Part shown: positions 9,135 through 18,119 of the stretch, piece by piece
Position numbering within the stretch: the first letter of the stretch is position 1
How the letters are laid out: the number at the start of each line of letters is the position of its first letter
Source of the DNA: Neoaquamicrobium microcysteis
GTDB lineage: Bacteria > Pseudomonadota > Alphaproteobacteria > Rhizobiales > Rhizobiaceae
Assembly: GCF_008180155.1 (NCBI RefSeq)
Contig: NZ_VSZS01000056.1
Location: 98,622-162,621, forward strand
DNA: 64,000 nucleotides
Direction: 5' to 3'
Position numbers and translations under genes: made by a program
Notes under the pieces: generated by a model
Seen by the model: the letters and a program-made list of their open reading frames with translations, nothing else
Databases searched by the model: none
What the model was told of the DNA's origin: nothing

Positions 9135-9608
9135 TCAGCGCGTCGCGATCGACACGATCTCCCAGTTCTTGCCGCTGACGGTCGCGACATCGCCGACCTT
9201 CTTGCCGAAAAGCGCCTGCGCCATCGGCGACACGTGCGAAATCTTGCCCTGCGACACGTCCGTCTCGTCTTCGCCGACGATCTTCCACGTGCGCTCTTCC
9301 TCGTCGTCGTTGACGATGGTGACGCGCATGCCGAACCGCACGACATCGTCTTTAGGGTCGGGCTCGGAAAGCTCGGCCGACTCGCGGCGCGCGGTCCAGT
9401 AGCGCAGGTCGCGCGCAACGAGGGCGATGCGTTCGCGCACGCCTTCGGCCTCCGCGCGGCCAAGCTCCTCGCGCAGGCGGGCGACTTCCGCGTCGATCAT
9501 CGCCAGCCCCTCGGGCGTGACGAGGTTGCGATGGGTGCTCACGGGCCGCTCGCCGATGTCGGCAAGGGCGGCTTCGCTGTCTTCTTCTCTTGTGAAAGCT
9601 CTGCTCAT
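9135..9608 (-). CDS. greB: GreA/GreB family transcription elongation factor
   Basis: Protein of 157 residues. The N-terminal half forms the acidic coiled coil (about residues 30-75, L-R-E-E-L-G-R-A-E-A-E-G-V-R-E-R). The C-terminal half is the FKBP-like domain, ending in the family pattern S-P-M-A-Q-A-L-F-G-K-K-V-G-D and an Ile-rich strand. Gre factors bind the RNA polymerase secondary channel and stimulate cleavage of backtracked transcripts. The sequence is GreB-like, but the GreA/GreB assignment is by similarity of pattern only. It overlaps no gene and is divergent from the beta-helix protein downstream. Confidence 0.88.
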   Translation of the reverse strand: MSRAFTREEDSEAALADIGERPVSTHRNLVTPEGLAMIDAEVARLREELGRAEAEGVRERIALVARDLRYWTARRESAELSEPDPKDDVVRFGMRVTIVNDDEEERTWKIVGEDETDVSQGKISHVSPMAQALFGKKVGDVATVSGKNWEIVSIATR

Positions 9609-9674
9609 GGAACAAATCTAGGTTACGGGAGCATGGTCGGCAAGTTGCTACGACCATTGAGGGTGGCACGCATC

Positions 9675-11090
9675 ATGCAAACCCCCTTTGGCATGGTGGT
9701 TACAACTGTCCCGAAAATAAACAGGCGAAAGCTTCTCGCCGGCGCGCTGGGCCTCGCCGGCAGCGCCATTGCGGCGCGTGCGGCCGCGGCCCCGCTGGCC
9801 GACATGACCGTCACGTCGGCGATCCGCGGCTCCATCAATGCCGAGGAATTCGGCGTCTGGCCGGGAGCGCTGGACGACCAGAGCCGCGCGTTTGCGAAGA
9901 TGCTGGCCAAGGCCGCCGAGAGCCGCGCGCCGGTCTTCCTGCCACCTGGCGACTACAGGGTGTCCAACATCCGCCTTCCCCGCGAGACGCGGCTTGTCGG
10001 GGTCCCGGGCGCGACGCGCATCGTCTACGGCGGCGACGGCTATCTTTTCGCCGCCGAGGATGCCGGCTTCATCGAACTGACCGGGCTGTCGATCGACGGC
10101 GCCAACCGGCCGCTGGGCCGCGAGGCGCAGGCCTTGGTCGAGATGCGCCGCGTGGCAAATCTGGCGATGGACCGCTGCGAGATACTGGGCAGCGCCGGGT
10201 CCGCCATCGCGCTGGAGCGCGTCTCGGGCTCGGTCGAGCGCTCCACGATCAGCGGCGCGGCCGCATACGCGCTCTACAGCGTGGAGGCCGGCCGCATGCG
10301 CATCGCCTCAAACGTCGTGTCGGATTGCGGCGACGGCGGCATTCTCGTCCATCGCTGGCAGCCGGCGGCCGACGGCTCCATGGTCACCGGCAACCGCATC
10401 GAACGCATCGGCGCGCGCAGCGGCGGCACGGGCCAGAACGGCAACGGCATCAACGTCTTCCGCGCCGACAACGTGATCGTGGCGGACAACCACGTCGCCG
10501 ACTGCGCATTTTCGGCGATTCGCGCCAACAGCGCCGGCAACGTCCAGATCACCGGCAACCAGTGCCTGCGCTCCGGCGAGACCGCGATCTACTCGGAGTT
10601 CTCCTTCGAGGGCGCGGTCATCGGCTCGAACGTGGTCGATGGGGCCGCCATCGGCATATCCATCGCCAACTTCAACGAGGGCGGCCGGATGGCCGTCTGC
10701 AACGGCAACATCGTTCGCAATCTGGTCGACAAGGCTCCCTACGAAGCCTTCGAGGCCGTGGGTTTCGGCATCGGCATCAGCGTGGAAGCCGACACCGCCG
10801 TCAGCGGCAACGTGGTCGAGAACGCACCGCGCTTCGGCATGATGCTCGGCTGGGGCGAGTTTCTGCGCAACGTGACGGCAACCGGAAACGTCGTTCGCAA
10901 CGCGCGGGAAGGCTTTGCCGTCTCAGTCGTGGAGGGCGCCGGGTCGGCGATCGTCGCCGACAACATCGTCGACGGCTCCGAACGCGCGGTTGTCGGCTAC
11001 CGCTGGGCGGATGCCGCCACCGGCGATCTCGCTGGGGGCGACGAAACCCGCTTCGGCCATCTGCGGGTCGAGCGCAACCTCGTCAGCTAG
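9675..11090 (+). CDS. Tat-exported parallel beta-helix repeat protein (TIGR03808-like)
   Basis: Protein of 471 residues. The N terminus carries a twin-arginine signal (N-R-R-K-L-L-A-G) followed by a hydrophobic stretch and an A-R-A-A-A-A-type cleavage region. The rest is built of repeated short strands with N-x-V or N-x-I steps (S-G-N-V-V-E-N, A-T-G-N-V-V-R-N, V-A-D-N-H-V-A), the pattern of a right-handed parallel beta-helix. I recognise it as the rhizobial twin-arginine repeat family of unknown function. A pectin-lyase-like fold could bind or cut polysaccharide, but I see no catalytic signature. The frame runs upstream through the greB region; the ATG at 9675 fits the Tat signal. Confidence 0.8.
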   Translation: MQTPFGMVVTTVPKINRRKLLAGALGLAGSAIAARAAAAPLADMTVTSAIRGSINAEEFGVWPGALDDQSRAFAKMLAKAAESRAPVFLPPGDYRVSNIRLPRETRLVGVPGATRIVYGGDGYLFAAEDAGFIELTGLSIDGANRPLGREAQALVEMRRVANLAMDRCEILGSAGSAIALERVSGSVERSTISGAAAYALYSVEAGRMRIASNVVSDCGDGGILVHRWQPAADGSMVTGNRIERIGARSGGTGQNGNGINVFRADNVIVADNHVADCAFSAIRANSAGNVQITGNQCLRSGETAIYSEFSFEGAVIGSNVVDGAAIGISIANFNEGGRMAVCNGNIVRNLVDKAPYEAFEAVGFGIGISVEADTAVSGNVVENAPRFGMMLGWGEFLRNVTATGNVVRNAREGFAVSVVEGAGSAIVADNIVDGSERAVVGYRWADAATGDLAGGDETRFGHLRVERNLVS

Positions 11091-12090
11091 CCAACGCGCC
11101 GGCGGGTCTCACCCGGCCGACCTCGATGCCGTTCCAGTTCTTCATCACCGGGTTGGCAAGTTCGCGCATCGCGCCAGACAGTTCCGCATCGCCCGACAGA
11201 AGCCTGCCGAGCACGGCCGCGACCATGGTCTCCGCCGCCCTGCCCGCCCCGTCGTCGCATTTGATGGCGAGGCCGAGCCCGAGTTCCGGCACCGCGCCGC
11301 AATAGACGCCCTCGGCACCCGTCTTGACCATGATCCGGCCTCCGGCGGCTTGCATCAGGCGCGTGTCCATGCGCTCGGTGCCCGCCACGAAGAACGGCTC
11401 TGCCATGCACGCCGCAAAGATGCGCCGTGCCGCCTTTGCCCGCTCCGCGCCCAGCCCGACGCCGGTAGCCATGCGCGCGAAGCCGAGCGCCAGGTTCTTC
11501 AGCGGAACCGCATAGGTGGGTATGGAGCAGCCGTCCGTTCCGCAGATGTCGGCTTCATGCGCGGCTCCCGTCACCGTCTCCATCGCCTCGCGCACCATCT
11601 GCTGCGAGCGATGCCCGGCGTTCACGTAGCCGCTGTAGTTCAATCCCATATGCGCGCAGGTGCAGACGAAACCGGCATGCTTGCCCGAGCAGTTGTTGTG
11701 CAGCGCGCTCGGCGCAGCCCCGCCGCGCGCGAGTTCGAGCGCCGCCTCCTGCCGCATCGGCCAGTGCGCCCCACATTCCAGCGCGGTGTGATCCAGCCCT
11801 GCCCTTCCAAGCATGGAGGCTGCCAGCCCGGCGTGTTCCGGCTCACCCGAATGCGAAGCGCAGGCAAGCGCGATCTCCCGATCCCCGAAGCTATAGGCGT
11901 CTGCCGCACCCGATTCCACCAGCGGCAGCGCCTGTATGGCCTTGACCGCCGAGCGGGGAAATGTCGGGCGCCCGACATCGCCCAGTTCCAGCACCACCTT
12001 GCCGTCGCCATCGACCACGCAGACCGCTCCCCGGTGCCGGCTCTCGACGATGTTACCGCGCGTGACTTCAACCAGAATGGGATTTGACAT
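11083..12090 (-). CDS. ansA: L-asparaginase II, Rhizobium etli (ReAV) type
   Basis: Protein of 335 residues of the zinc-containing asparaginase class known from Rhizobium etli, unrelated to E. coli AnsA/AnsB. The residues described for that enzyme are present, shifted by one: Ser47 and Lys50 in S-A-V-K, Ser79 in A-S-H-S-G-E-P-E-H, and the metal-site residues Cys134 and Lys137 in N-N-C-S-G-K-H-A-G, with a later cysteine in D-I-C-G-T-D-G-C. It hydrolyses asparagine to aspartate and ammonia. The ATG is preceded by G-G-T-G-A. The stop overlaps the 3' end of the convergent beta-helix gene by 8 bases. Confidence 0.92.
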   Translation of the reverse strand: MSNPILVEVTRGNIVESRHRGAVCVVDGDGKVVLELGDVGRPTFPRSAVKAIQALPLVESGAADAYSFGDREIALACASHSGEPEHAGLAASMLGRAGLDHTALECGAHWPMRQEAALELARGGAAPSALHNNCSGKHAGFVCTCAHMGLNYSGYVNAGHRSQQMVREAMETVTGAAHEADICGTDGCSIPTYAVPLKNLALGFARMATGVGLGAERAKAARRIFAACMAEPFFVAGTERMDTRLMQAAGGRIMVKTGAEGVYCGAVPELGLGLAIKCDDGAGRAAETMVAAVLGRLLSGDAELSGAMRELANPVMKNWNGIEVGRVRPAGALAS

Positions 12091-12156
12091 TATTTCACCA
12101 GAGTTGCGAGTTTCGAGGCCATAATCCGCCAGATCGCCAGACGCAAAGGGTTTCGC

Positions 12157-12912
12157 TTGCTCCAGTTCAGCTTCCTGCGCCTGCTGCGCCGCGCCGCCAT
12201 CGCCTTCTTTCTGGTCTTCCTGCTCCCCGTTGCAGGCACTGTCGCGTGGTGGTCGCTGCAGGACAGGCCCACGTCATGGCGCGGGGCAAGCTGGGCGGCA
12301 AGCGGCGTCCTTCCGGCCGCAGGCGACAATTCCGATGCCGCCATCCACGTCATGGCGGCGCGAACCGGCGGGCTCAAGGGCGCGATCTCCCTTCACAGCT
12401 GGATCGTGGTCAAGAAGCCGGGCAGCGCCGAATACGAACGCTACGACAAGGTCGGCTGGGGCATGCCGGTGCGGCGCAACGCCTATCCCGCCGACGCGCT
12501 CTGGTATTCCAATCTGCCATGGTCGGTCCATTCCGTCACCGGGGCGGAGGCCGAGCGGTTGATCCCGCAGGTAGAGGCCGCCATCGCCGCCTACCCCTAT
12601 GCCGGCAATGGCGGCTACCGCATCTGGCCCGGCCCGAACTCCAACAGCTTCGTCGCTCACGTTGTGGCAACGGTGCCGGAACTGGGCGCCCAGATGCCGC
12701 CCAACGCCACCGGACGCGACTATGCGCCCGGCTTTGCATCGCTGCGCATCTCGCCCGACTGGCGCGAACTGCACGCAACGTTGGGCGGGTTGGCCGGTGT
12801 GTCCATCGGCATGCGCAGCGGCTTCGAGGTCCATCTGCTGGGCGTCGTCGCGGGGGTCGATTTTCTTCGCCCCGCGCTCAAGATCCCGGCGCTCGGCCGC
12901 GTCGGCTGGTAG
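12157..12912 (+). CDS. DUF3750 domain membrane-anchored protein
   Basis: Protein of about 251 residues with one N-terminal transmembrane segment (about residues 12-32, A-I-A-F-F-L-V-F-L-L-P-V-A-G) and an exposed domain matching the DUF3750 pattern: S-L-H-S-W-I-V-V-K, W-G-M-P-V-R-R, and G-P-N-S-N-S-F-V in the middle. The H-S-W and P-N-S-N-S-F signatures suggest a papain-like or NlpC/P60-like hydrolase fold, but its function is unknown. No ATG is available near the N terminus. The TTG at 12157 has an A-A-A-G-G-G ribosome site 6 bases upstream. Confidence 0.78.
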   Translation: MLQFSFLRLLRRAAIAFFLVFLLPVAGTVAWWSLQDRPTSWRGASWAASGVLPAAGDNSDAAIHVMAARTGGLKGAISLHSWIVVKKPGSAEYERYDKVGWGMPVRRNAYPADALWYSNLPWSVHSVTGAEAERLIPQVEAAIAAYPYAGNGGYRIWPGPNSNSFVAHVVATVPELGAQMPPNATGRDYAPGFASLRISPDWRELHATLGGLAGVSIGMRSGFEVHLLGVVAGVDFLRPALKIPALGRVGW

Positions 12913-12918
12913 AGGCGG

Positions 12919-13662
12919 TCAGTCGAAGCGGATGATGCCCGCCGCCATGAAGCCGCCATCCACGGCGATCGTCTGGCCGGTGATGTAGCTCGCCTCCGGC
13001 GAAAGCAGGAAAGCGATAGCGGCCGCAACCTCGTCCGGTTCGCCATAACGGCGCTGCGGCAGGCGATCGAGCCAGTGCCGGCGCACCTCGTCGCCGTGCA
13101 GCCTTGCCACCATCGGCGTGTCCACCGGGCCGGGCGCGACGCAGTTTACCCGCACTTCGCGCTGGGCGAGTTCGACCGCCATCACCTCCGACATCAGCTT
13201 CACGCCTGCCTTCGATGCGCCGTAGGCCGCACGGCCGTGATTGCCGCGAAGGCCGGAAACCGAAGCGATGTTGACGATGGCCAGCGTCTCGGCCATGCGC
13301 TCGACCGCTGCCTTCGCCGCGATGAACGAGCCGACGAGATTGATGTCGAGGATCTGGCGAAACTGCTCGGCAGTGGTCTCCATCACCGGCGTGTCGCGTG
13401 CGACACCGGCGGAATTGACCAGCCCGCCGATGGGGCCCAGAACGTCAACCGCCTGATCGAAAGCTTCCGAGACCATCTCCTCGTCGCTCACGTCCACGGA
13501 GATGAACACCGCGCTCTCGCCGGAGAACATGTCTTCGGCAGCCGCAAGCGCCACCGGATCGGCGTCGAGCACGGCCACCGGCCATCCATCGTCAAGGAGC
13601 CATTCGACAGTGGCGAGGCCAATGCCGGATGCGCCCCCGGTGACGATGGCGGATGGTTTCAT
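12919..13662 (-). CDS. SDR family oxidoreductase (3-oxoacyl reductase-like)
   Basis: Protein of 247 residues with a complete classical short-chain dehydrogenase signature: nucleotide motif T-G-G-A-S-G-I-G at residues 8-15, N-S-A-G in the middle, catalytic Ser in I-A-S-V-S-G and Tyr/Lys in Y-G-A-S-K, and a C-terminal G-Q-T-I-A-V-D-G-G. Its start codon overlaps the stop of the upstream thiolase gene (ATGA, 13659-13662), so translation is coupled. With a thiolase beside it, a 3-hydroxyacyl-CoA dehydrogenase or ketoacyl-CoA reductase role is likely, but the substrate is not visible. Confidence 0.88.
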   Translation of the reverse strand: MKPSAIVTGGASGIGLATVEWLLDDGWPVAVLDADPVALAAAEDMFSGESAVFISVDVSDEEMVSEAFDQAVDVLGPIGGLVNSAGVARDTPVMETTAEQFRQILDINLVGSFIAAKAAVERMAETLAIVNIASVSGLRGNHGRAAYGASKAGVKLMSEVMAVELAQREVRVNCVAPGPVDTPMVARLHGDEVRRHWLDRLPQRRYGEPDEVAAAIAFLLSPEASYITGQTIAVDGGFMAAGIIRFD

Positions 13663-14825
13663 TTGATCCTTTCGAGGATGGATACGTAGTTGGCGACGGC
13701 CGCGCCGCCCATGTTGAAGATGCCGCCCAGCTTGGCGCCCTCGACCTGGATGCCGCCGGCCTCGCCGGTCAGTTGCATCGCGGTCAGCGCGTGCATGGAA
13801 ACGCCCGTCGCGCCGATGGGATGGCCCTTGGCCTTGAGCCCGCCCGACGGGTTCACCGGCAGGCGGCCGCCCTTTTCGGTCTGGCCTTCCAGCGCGATCC
13901 TGCCGCCCTCGCCTCGCTTCGCAAGGCCCATGGCTTCGTATTCGATCAGTTCCGCGATGGTGAAGCAGTCATGCGTTTCGACGAAGGAGAGATCGTCCAG
14001 CGACACGCCGGCATTCTTCAGCGCGCGCTCCCAGGCGGCCTCGCAGCCCTCGAAAAGCAGGATGTCGCGCTTCGACATGGGCAGGAAATCCTGCACGTGC
14101 TCGTTGGCGCGGAAGGCCACCGCGCGGCGCATCGAAAGCGCGGTGGTCGCATCGGAAAGCACAATCGCGGCAGCACCGTCAGACACCAGCGAGCAGTCGG
14201 TACGCTTCAGCGGCCCGGCGACGAAGGGATTGCGCTCGCTCTCGGTGCGGCAGAACTCGTAGCCGAAATCCTTGCGCATGTGCGCATACGGGTTCTCGAC
14301 ACCGTTCTTGTGGTTCTTGGCTGCAATGCGCGCCAGCGCGTCGGACTGGTCGCCGTGGCGCTGGAAATAGGCGGCTGCGATCTTGCCGAACTGGCCTGCG
14401 AAACCGGCGGGCGTGTCGCCCTCTTCCGCGATATAGGACGCCTTGAGCAGGTTCTTGCCGACTTCCGCTCCCGGCGTCGTGGTCATCTGCTCCACGCCGA
14501 CGACGAGCACGACACGTGCGGCGCGCGCCTCGATGGCGCGGATGCCCTGACGCACGGCAGCCGACCCGGTCGCGCAGGCGTTCTCGACGCGGGTGGCCGG
14601 CTTGAAGCGCAGCCGGTCATCGGCCTGAAGAACGAGGCTGGCGGTGAAATCCTGAGCCGAGAACCCGGCGTTGAAATGACCCAGCACGATCTCGTCGACG
14701 TCGTCGGGACCGATGCCCGCATGGTCGAGCGCGTCCTTCGTTACTTTGACGATGAGGCTTTCAACGGTCTCGTCGGCAAGCTTGCCGAACTGCGAATGGG
14801 CCCAGCCCACGATACAAGCGGTCAT
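13659..14825 (-). CDS. Thiolase / acetyl-CoA acetyltransferase family protein
   Basis: Protein of 388 residues of the thiolase superfamily, closer to the SCP2/lipid-transfer thiolases than to PhaA. The nucleophile is the cysteine in [11 protein letters not shown]. The late motifs are E-T-H-D-C-F-T and G-H-P-I-G-A-T-G, the latter with the general-base histidine. It catalyses thiolytic cleavage or condensation of acyl-CoA. A good ribosome site (A-G-G-G-A-G-A-G) precedes the ATG. It is first in a two-gene unit with the SDR and shares its upstream region with the divergent betI operon. Confidence 0.88.
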   Translation of the reverse strand: MTACIVGWAHSQFGKLADETVESLIVKVTKDALDHAGIGPDDVDEIVLGHFNAGFSAQDFTASLVLQADDRLRFKPATRVENACATGSAAVRQGIRAIEARAARVVLVVGVEQMTTTPGAEVGKNLLKASYIAEEGDTPAGFAGQFGKIAAAYFQRHGDQSDALARIAAKNHKNGVENPYAHMRKDFGYEFCRTESERNPFVAGPLKRTDCSLVSDGAAAIVLSDATTALSMRRAVAFRANEHVQDFLPMSKRDILLFEGCEAAWERALKNAGVSLDDLSFVETHDCFTIAELIEYEAMGLAKRGEGGRIALEGQTEKGGRLPVNPSGGLKAKGHPIGATGVSMHALTAMQLTGEAGGIQVEGAKLGGIFNMGGAAVANYVSILERIK

Positions 14826-14886
14826 CTATCTCTCCCTAGGTTGTGAGCATAGCACGCCGAAAACGTTCGGCGAGCCACTATATTTT

Positions 14887-14900
14887 GTTCAACGATGAAC
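14887..14900. promoter_or_regulatory. Second candidate BetI-like operator
   Basis: Inverted repeat GTTCA (14887-14891) - ACGA - TGAAC (14896-14900), flanked by TT and GAA. It has the same 4-base spacer and similar half-sites as the stronger palindrome 55 bases downstream. It lies nearer the divergent thiolase gene, which it might also control. The half-site is short, so this is a weak call. Confidence 0.4.
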
Positions 14901-14953
14901 GAATTGTGCGCTGCCGTAAAGAGCATATCGCAACCGCGAAATGGGAATTGTTC

Positions 14954-14973
14954 TTGATTGATGGCTCAATCAA
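14954..14973. promoter_or_regulatory. BetI operator (perfect palindrome)
   Basis: TTGATTGA (14954-14961), spacer TGGC, TCAATCAA (14966-14973): a perfect 8-bp inverted repeat, 25 bases upstream of the betI start. It resembles the TTGATTG-n-TCAAT-type site bound by BetI in enterobacteria and rhizobia. BetI would repress the operon here and be released by choline. Confidence 0.8.
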
Positions 14974-14998
14974 AAATAGACCGTGAGCAGGAGTCGTC

Positions 14999-15592
14999 AT
15001 GCCCAAGATCGGAATGGAGCCGTTGCGCCGCAAGGCGCTCATAGACGCAGCCATCCTCGCAATCGGCGAGAGGGGTTCGCTCGACGTCACCATGTCCGAG
15101 ATCGCCGGCAAGGCGGGCGTTTCGCCTGCACTCGCGCACCATTATTTCGGCGCGAAGGACGATCTGCTTCAGGCCACCATGCGCCATATCCTTCGGGCGC
15201 TGGGGCGCGACACTGTTGCCGCGCTGGAGAAGCTGACCGAGCCGCGCGCGAGGATAAGCGCCGTCATCGCCGTCAACTTCGCCCATGCGCAGTTCCGCCC
15301 GGAGATCATCGCTGCGTGGCTCGCCTTCTATGTGGAGGCCCAGCGCTCGCAACCCGTGCGGCGGCTTCTGCGGATCTACGCGCGGCGGTTGCATTCCAAC
15401 CTGATGAGCGGCCTTCGCCCCCTGCTTCCGGCAGACGAGGCGGAGCGCACGGCGGAAGGCATCGCGGCGCTGATCGACGGGCTCTACATCCGCCACGCGC
15501 TGAAGGACGGCGCGCCGGATGCCGCACGCGCCGTCGCACTCGTGGAAGACTATCTCGAAACCCGGCTGGCGAGGGAGACAGCACACTTATGA
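14999..15592 (+). CDS. betI: TetR-family regulator BetI
   Basis: Protein of 197 residues. The N-terminal helix-turn-helix (about residues 30-55, [12 protein letters not shown]) is followed by [14 protein letters not shown], a BetI hallmark, and a helical ligand-binding domain. BetI represses choline-to-betaine genes until choline is present. A-G-G-A-G precedes the ATG. The stop overlaps the start of the sulfatase gene (ATGA), and a perfect palindrome that suits it lies just upstream. All four following genes run in the same direction. Confidence 0.93.
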   Translation: MPKIGMEPLRRKALIDAAILAIGERGSLDVTMSEIAGKAGVSPALAHHYFGAKDDLLQATMRHILRALGRDTVAALEKLTEPRARISAVIAVNFAHAQFRPEIIAAWLAFYVEAQRSQPVRRLLRIYARRLHSNLMSGLRPLLPADEAERTAEGIAALIDGLYIRHALKDGAPDAARAVALVEDYLETRLARETAHL

Positions 15593-17115
15593 GCAGCAAG
15601 CCGAACATCCTCATCGTGATGGTGGACCAGCTTACCGGCACGCTGTTCCCCGACGGCCCGGCGGATTTTCTCCACGCCCCGCATCTCAAGGCGCTGGCGG
15701 CGCGTTCGGCGCGTTTCGTCAACAATTACACCGCCTCGCCGCTCTGTGCGCCGGCCCGCGCGTCCTTCATGAGCGGCATGCTGCCGTCCCGCACCGGGGT
15801 CTACGACAACGCGGCCGAATTCGGCTCGTCGATCCCCACCTTCGCGCATCATTTGCGGGCTGCGGGCTACTACACCTGCCTGTCGGGCAAGATGCACTTC
15901 GTCGGGCCGGACCAGCTCCACGGCTTCGAGGAAAGGCTGACGACCGACATCTACCCGGCCGATTTCGGCTGGACGCCGGACTGGCGCAAGCCGGGCGAGC
16001 GGATCGACTGGTGGTATCACAATCTGGGCTCGGTCACCGGCGCAGGCGTTGCCGAGATCACCAACCAGCTCGAATATGACGACGAAGTCGCGCACAACGC
16101 GGTCCAGAAGCTCTACCAGCTTTCCCGCACCTCGCAGGACGAGGACCGCCGGCCGTGGTGCCTGACGGTTTCCTTCACCCATCCGCACGACCCGTTCGTC
16201 GCGCGGCGCAAGTATTGGGATCTCTACGAAGACTGCGCACATCTGGAGCCTGAAATCCCGTTTATCCCGCTGGAACAACAGGATGCGCATTCGCAGCGGC
16301 TCTACAAGGCGAGCGATTACGCCTCGTTCGACATCACCAAAGAGGACATTCGCAGGTCGCGGCAGGGCTATTTCGCCAACATCTCCTACATAGACGACAA
16401 GGTCGGCGAGCTGCTGGGCGTGCTGGCAGACACCCGCATGGCGGACGACACGGTCGTCGTTTTCTGCTCCGACCACGGCGAAATGCTGGGCGAGCGCGGC
16501 CTCTGGTTCAAGATGAGCTTCTTCGAGGGCTCGTCGCGGGTGCCGCTTATGATCGCGCATCCCATCATCCCCAGAAGCTCGATTCGTCGTCCCACATCCA
16601 ACCTCGACCTCGGACCCACGCTCTGCGCTCTGGCCGGCATCGATCTGGAGCCCATCGCTGCATGGCTGGACGGCGAATCCCTCTTGCCCTTGATCGACGG
16701 AAACCCGCGCAAAACCCCGGTGTGCATGGAATATGTGGCGGAAGGCTCCATCGCTCCGATGGTGGCGATCCGGACGGAAACCCACAAATTCGTCCACTGC
16801 CCCGCCGATCCGCCGCAACTCTTTGATCTTGCTGCAGATCCGCGCGAGCAGACCAACCTCGCCTCAAACCCCGCCCATGCGGACCTCGTCCGCTGGTTCC
16901 AGGCCGAGGTGGAAAAGCGCTGGGACATCGCCCGTTTCGACGCCGACGTACGCGAGAGCCAGGCCCGCCGCTGGGTGGTTTATCCGGCGCTGCGAAACGG
17001 CGCGTACTACCCCTGGGACTTCCAGCCGCTGCAGAAAGCGTCGGAGCGCTACATGCGCAACCACATGGACCTCAACGTGCTCGAAGAGCGCCAACGTTTC
17101 CCGAGAGGCGAATGA
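15589..17115 (+). CDS. betC: Choline-sulfatase
   Basis: Protein of 508 residues of the arylsulfatase/alkaline phosphatase superfamily. The residue converted to formylglycine is Cys53 in the C-A-P-A-R sulfatase signature. Asp12-Asn-type metal positions are replaced by the choline-sulfatase form M-V-D-Q near residue 13, and the C-terminal C-S-D-H-G-E-M-L-G provides the second metal segment. The end (R-E-S-Q-A-R-R and W-D-F-Q-P) matches the choline-sulfatase C-terminal domain. It releases choline and sulfate from choline-O-sulfate in the cytoplasm. The start overlaps the betI stop by 4 bases. The sulfate-activation genes lie about 9 kb away in the same window. Confidence 0.94.
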   Translation: MSSKPNILIVMVDQLTGTLFPDGPADFLHAPHLKALAARSARFVNNYTASPLCAPARASFMSGMLPSRTGVYDNAAEFGSSIPTFAHHLRAAGYYTCLSGKMHFVGPDQLHGFEERLTTDIYPADFGWTPDWRKPGERIDWWYHNLGSVTGAGVAEITNQLEYDDEVAHNAVQKLYQLSRTSQDEDRRPWCLTVSFTHPHDPFVARRKYWDLYEDCAHLEPEIPFIPLEQQDAHSQRLYKASDYASFDITKEDIRRSRQGYFANISYIDDKVGELLGVLADTRMADDTVVVFCSDHGEMLGERGLWFKMSFFEGSSRVPLMIAHPIIPRSSIRRPTSNLDLGPTLCALAGIDLEPIAAWLDGESLLPLIDGNPRKTPVCMEYVAEGSIAPMVAIRTETHKFVHCPADPPQLFDLAADPREQTNLASNPAHADLVRWFQAEVEKRWDIARFDADVRESQARRWVVYPALRNGAYYPWDFQPLQKASERYMRNHMDLNVLEERQRFPRGE

Positions 17116-18119
17116 TGAGTGAACCCCGCATCCCCGATCTCGACCACCTGCGCCGCGCCTATGACGCCACCTCGAAGGCAACGCAGGTCACCCCGCTGCT
17201 GGAAGCTCGCGCACTGGCCAAGCTGACCGGCGCGGAGCGCGTATTCGTCAAGCCGGAATCGCTGCAATGGGCCGGCTCGTTCAAGGTGCGCGGGGCGTAC
17301 TGGCGGCTGAAATGCCTGACCGCCGAAGAGGCCCGCAAGGGAGTCGTCGCCTATTCGTCGGGCAATTTCGCGCAGGGGCTGGCGGCTGCGGGCCAGGCGC
17401 TTGACATTCCGGTCACGATCGTCATGCCGATCGACGCGCCAAAGGCAAAGAGCGACGCCACGCGCGGCTATGGCGCCCGCGTGATCCAGACCGAGCACGG
17501 CAGCCGCGCCCGCGAGGAAGTGGCGCTGGAACGCGCGAAGGAGATTTCGGAAGCGGAGAAGCTGACGCTGCTGCACCCGTTCGACGACCCGGAAGTGGTT
17601 GCCGGACAGGCAGGCGTCGGGCTGGAGGCGCTGGACCAGCTGGCTGCCAAAGGCGTCTCCGCCAACACGCTGTTCTGTCCCGTCGGCGGCGGGGGGCTGA
17701 TCGGCGGCGTCTCGCTGGCCTTCCACTACCTTTCGCCGCGCACGGAGATCGTCGCCGTCGAGCCCGAGCGCTTCAACGGGATGGGAAAGTCGCTGGCGCA
17801 TGGCGGCATCGAGACGGTGCCGCTGACCACCCCGCCCTCGATCTGCGACGGGCTGATGGCGCGCCGGCCGGGTGTGGCGCCTTTCGCGGCGATGGAGCGG
17901 GTGGGCGCGCGCCCGGTGACGGTTGCAGACGCCGACGTGCGCCGCGCGATGAAGCTCGCCTTCGAGCGGCTGAAGCTGGTTCTGGAGCCTTCGGGTGCGG
18001 CATCGCTGGCGGCACTTCTCTCGGGCACCGTGGACGTGACCGGCGACACCGTGCTTGTCGTCTGCTCGGGCGGCAACGTCTCGCTGGCGGATTTCATGAG
18101 GCATGTCGCCGATGCTTGA
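17112..18119 (+). CDS. PLP-dependent threonine/serine dehydratase-like protein in the bet operon
   Basis: Protein of 335 residues of the fold-type II PLP family. The cofactor lysine lies in G-S-F-K-V-R-G-A (about residue 58), the phosphate-binding loop is G-G-G-G-L-I-G-G and the late serine-rich stretch is C-S-G-G-N-V. It lacks the C-terminal regulatory ACT domain of biosynthetic IlvA. It overlaps betC by 4 bases and betA by up to 17 bases, so it is translated with them. Glycine betaine breakdown leads through dimethylglycine and sarcosine to glycine and serine; deamination of serine to pyruvate would be a reasonable job. An EutB-like hydroxyectoine dehydratase is an alternative. Its exact substrate cannot be read from the sequence. 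Confidence 0.82.
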   Translation: MMSEPRIPDLDHLRRAYDATSKATQVTPLLEARALAKLTGAERVFVKPESLQWAGSFKVRGAYWRLKCLTAEEARKGVVAYSSGNFAQGLAAAGQALDIPVTIVMPIDAPKAKSDATRGYGARVIQTEHGSRAREEVALERAKEISEAEKLTLLHPFDDPEVVAGQAGVGLEALDQLAAKGVSANTLFCPVGGGGLIGGVSLAFHYLSPRTEIVAVEPERFNGMGKSLAHGGIETVPLTTPPSICDGLMARRPGVAPFAAMERVGARPVTVADADVRRAMKLAFERLKLVLEPSGAASLAALLSGTVDVTGDTVLVVCSGGNVSLADFMRHVADA

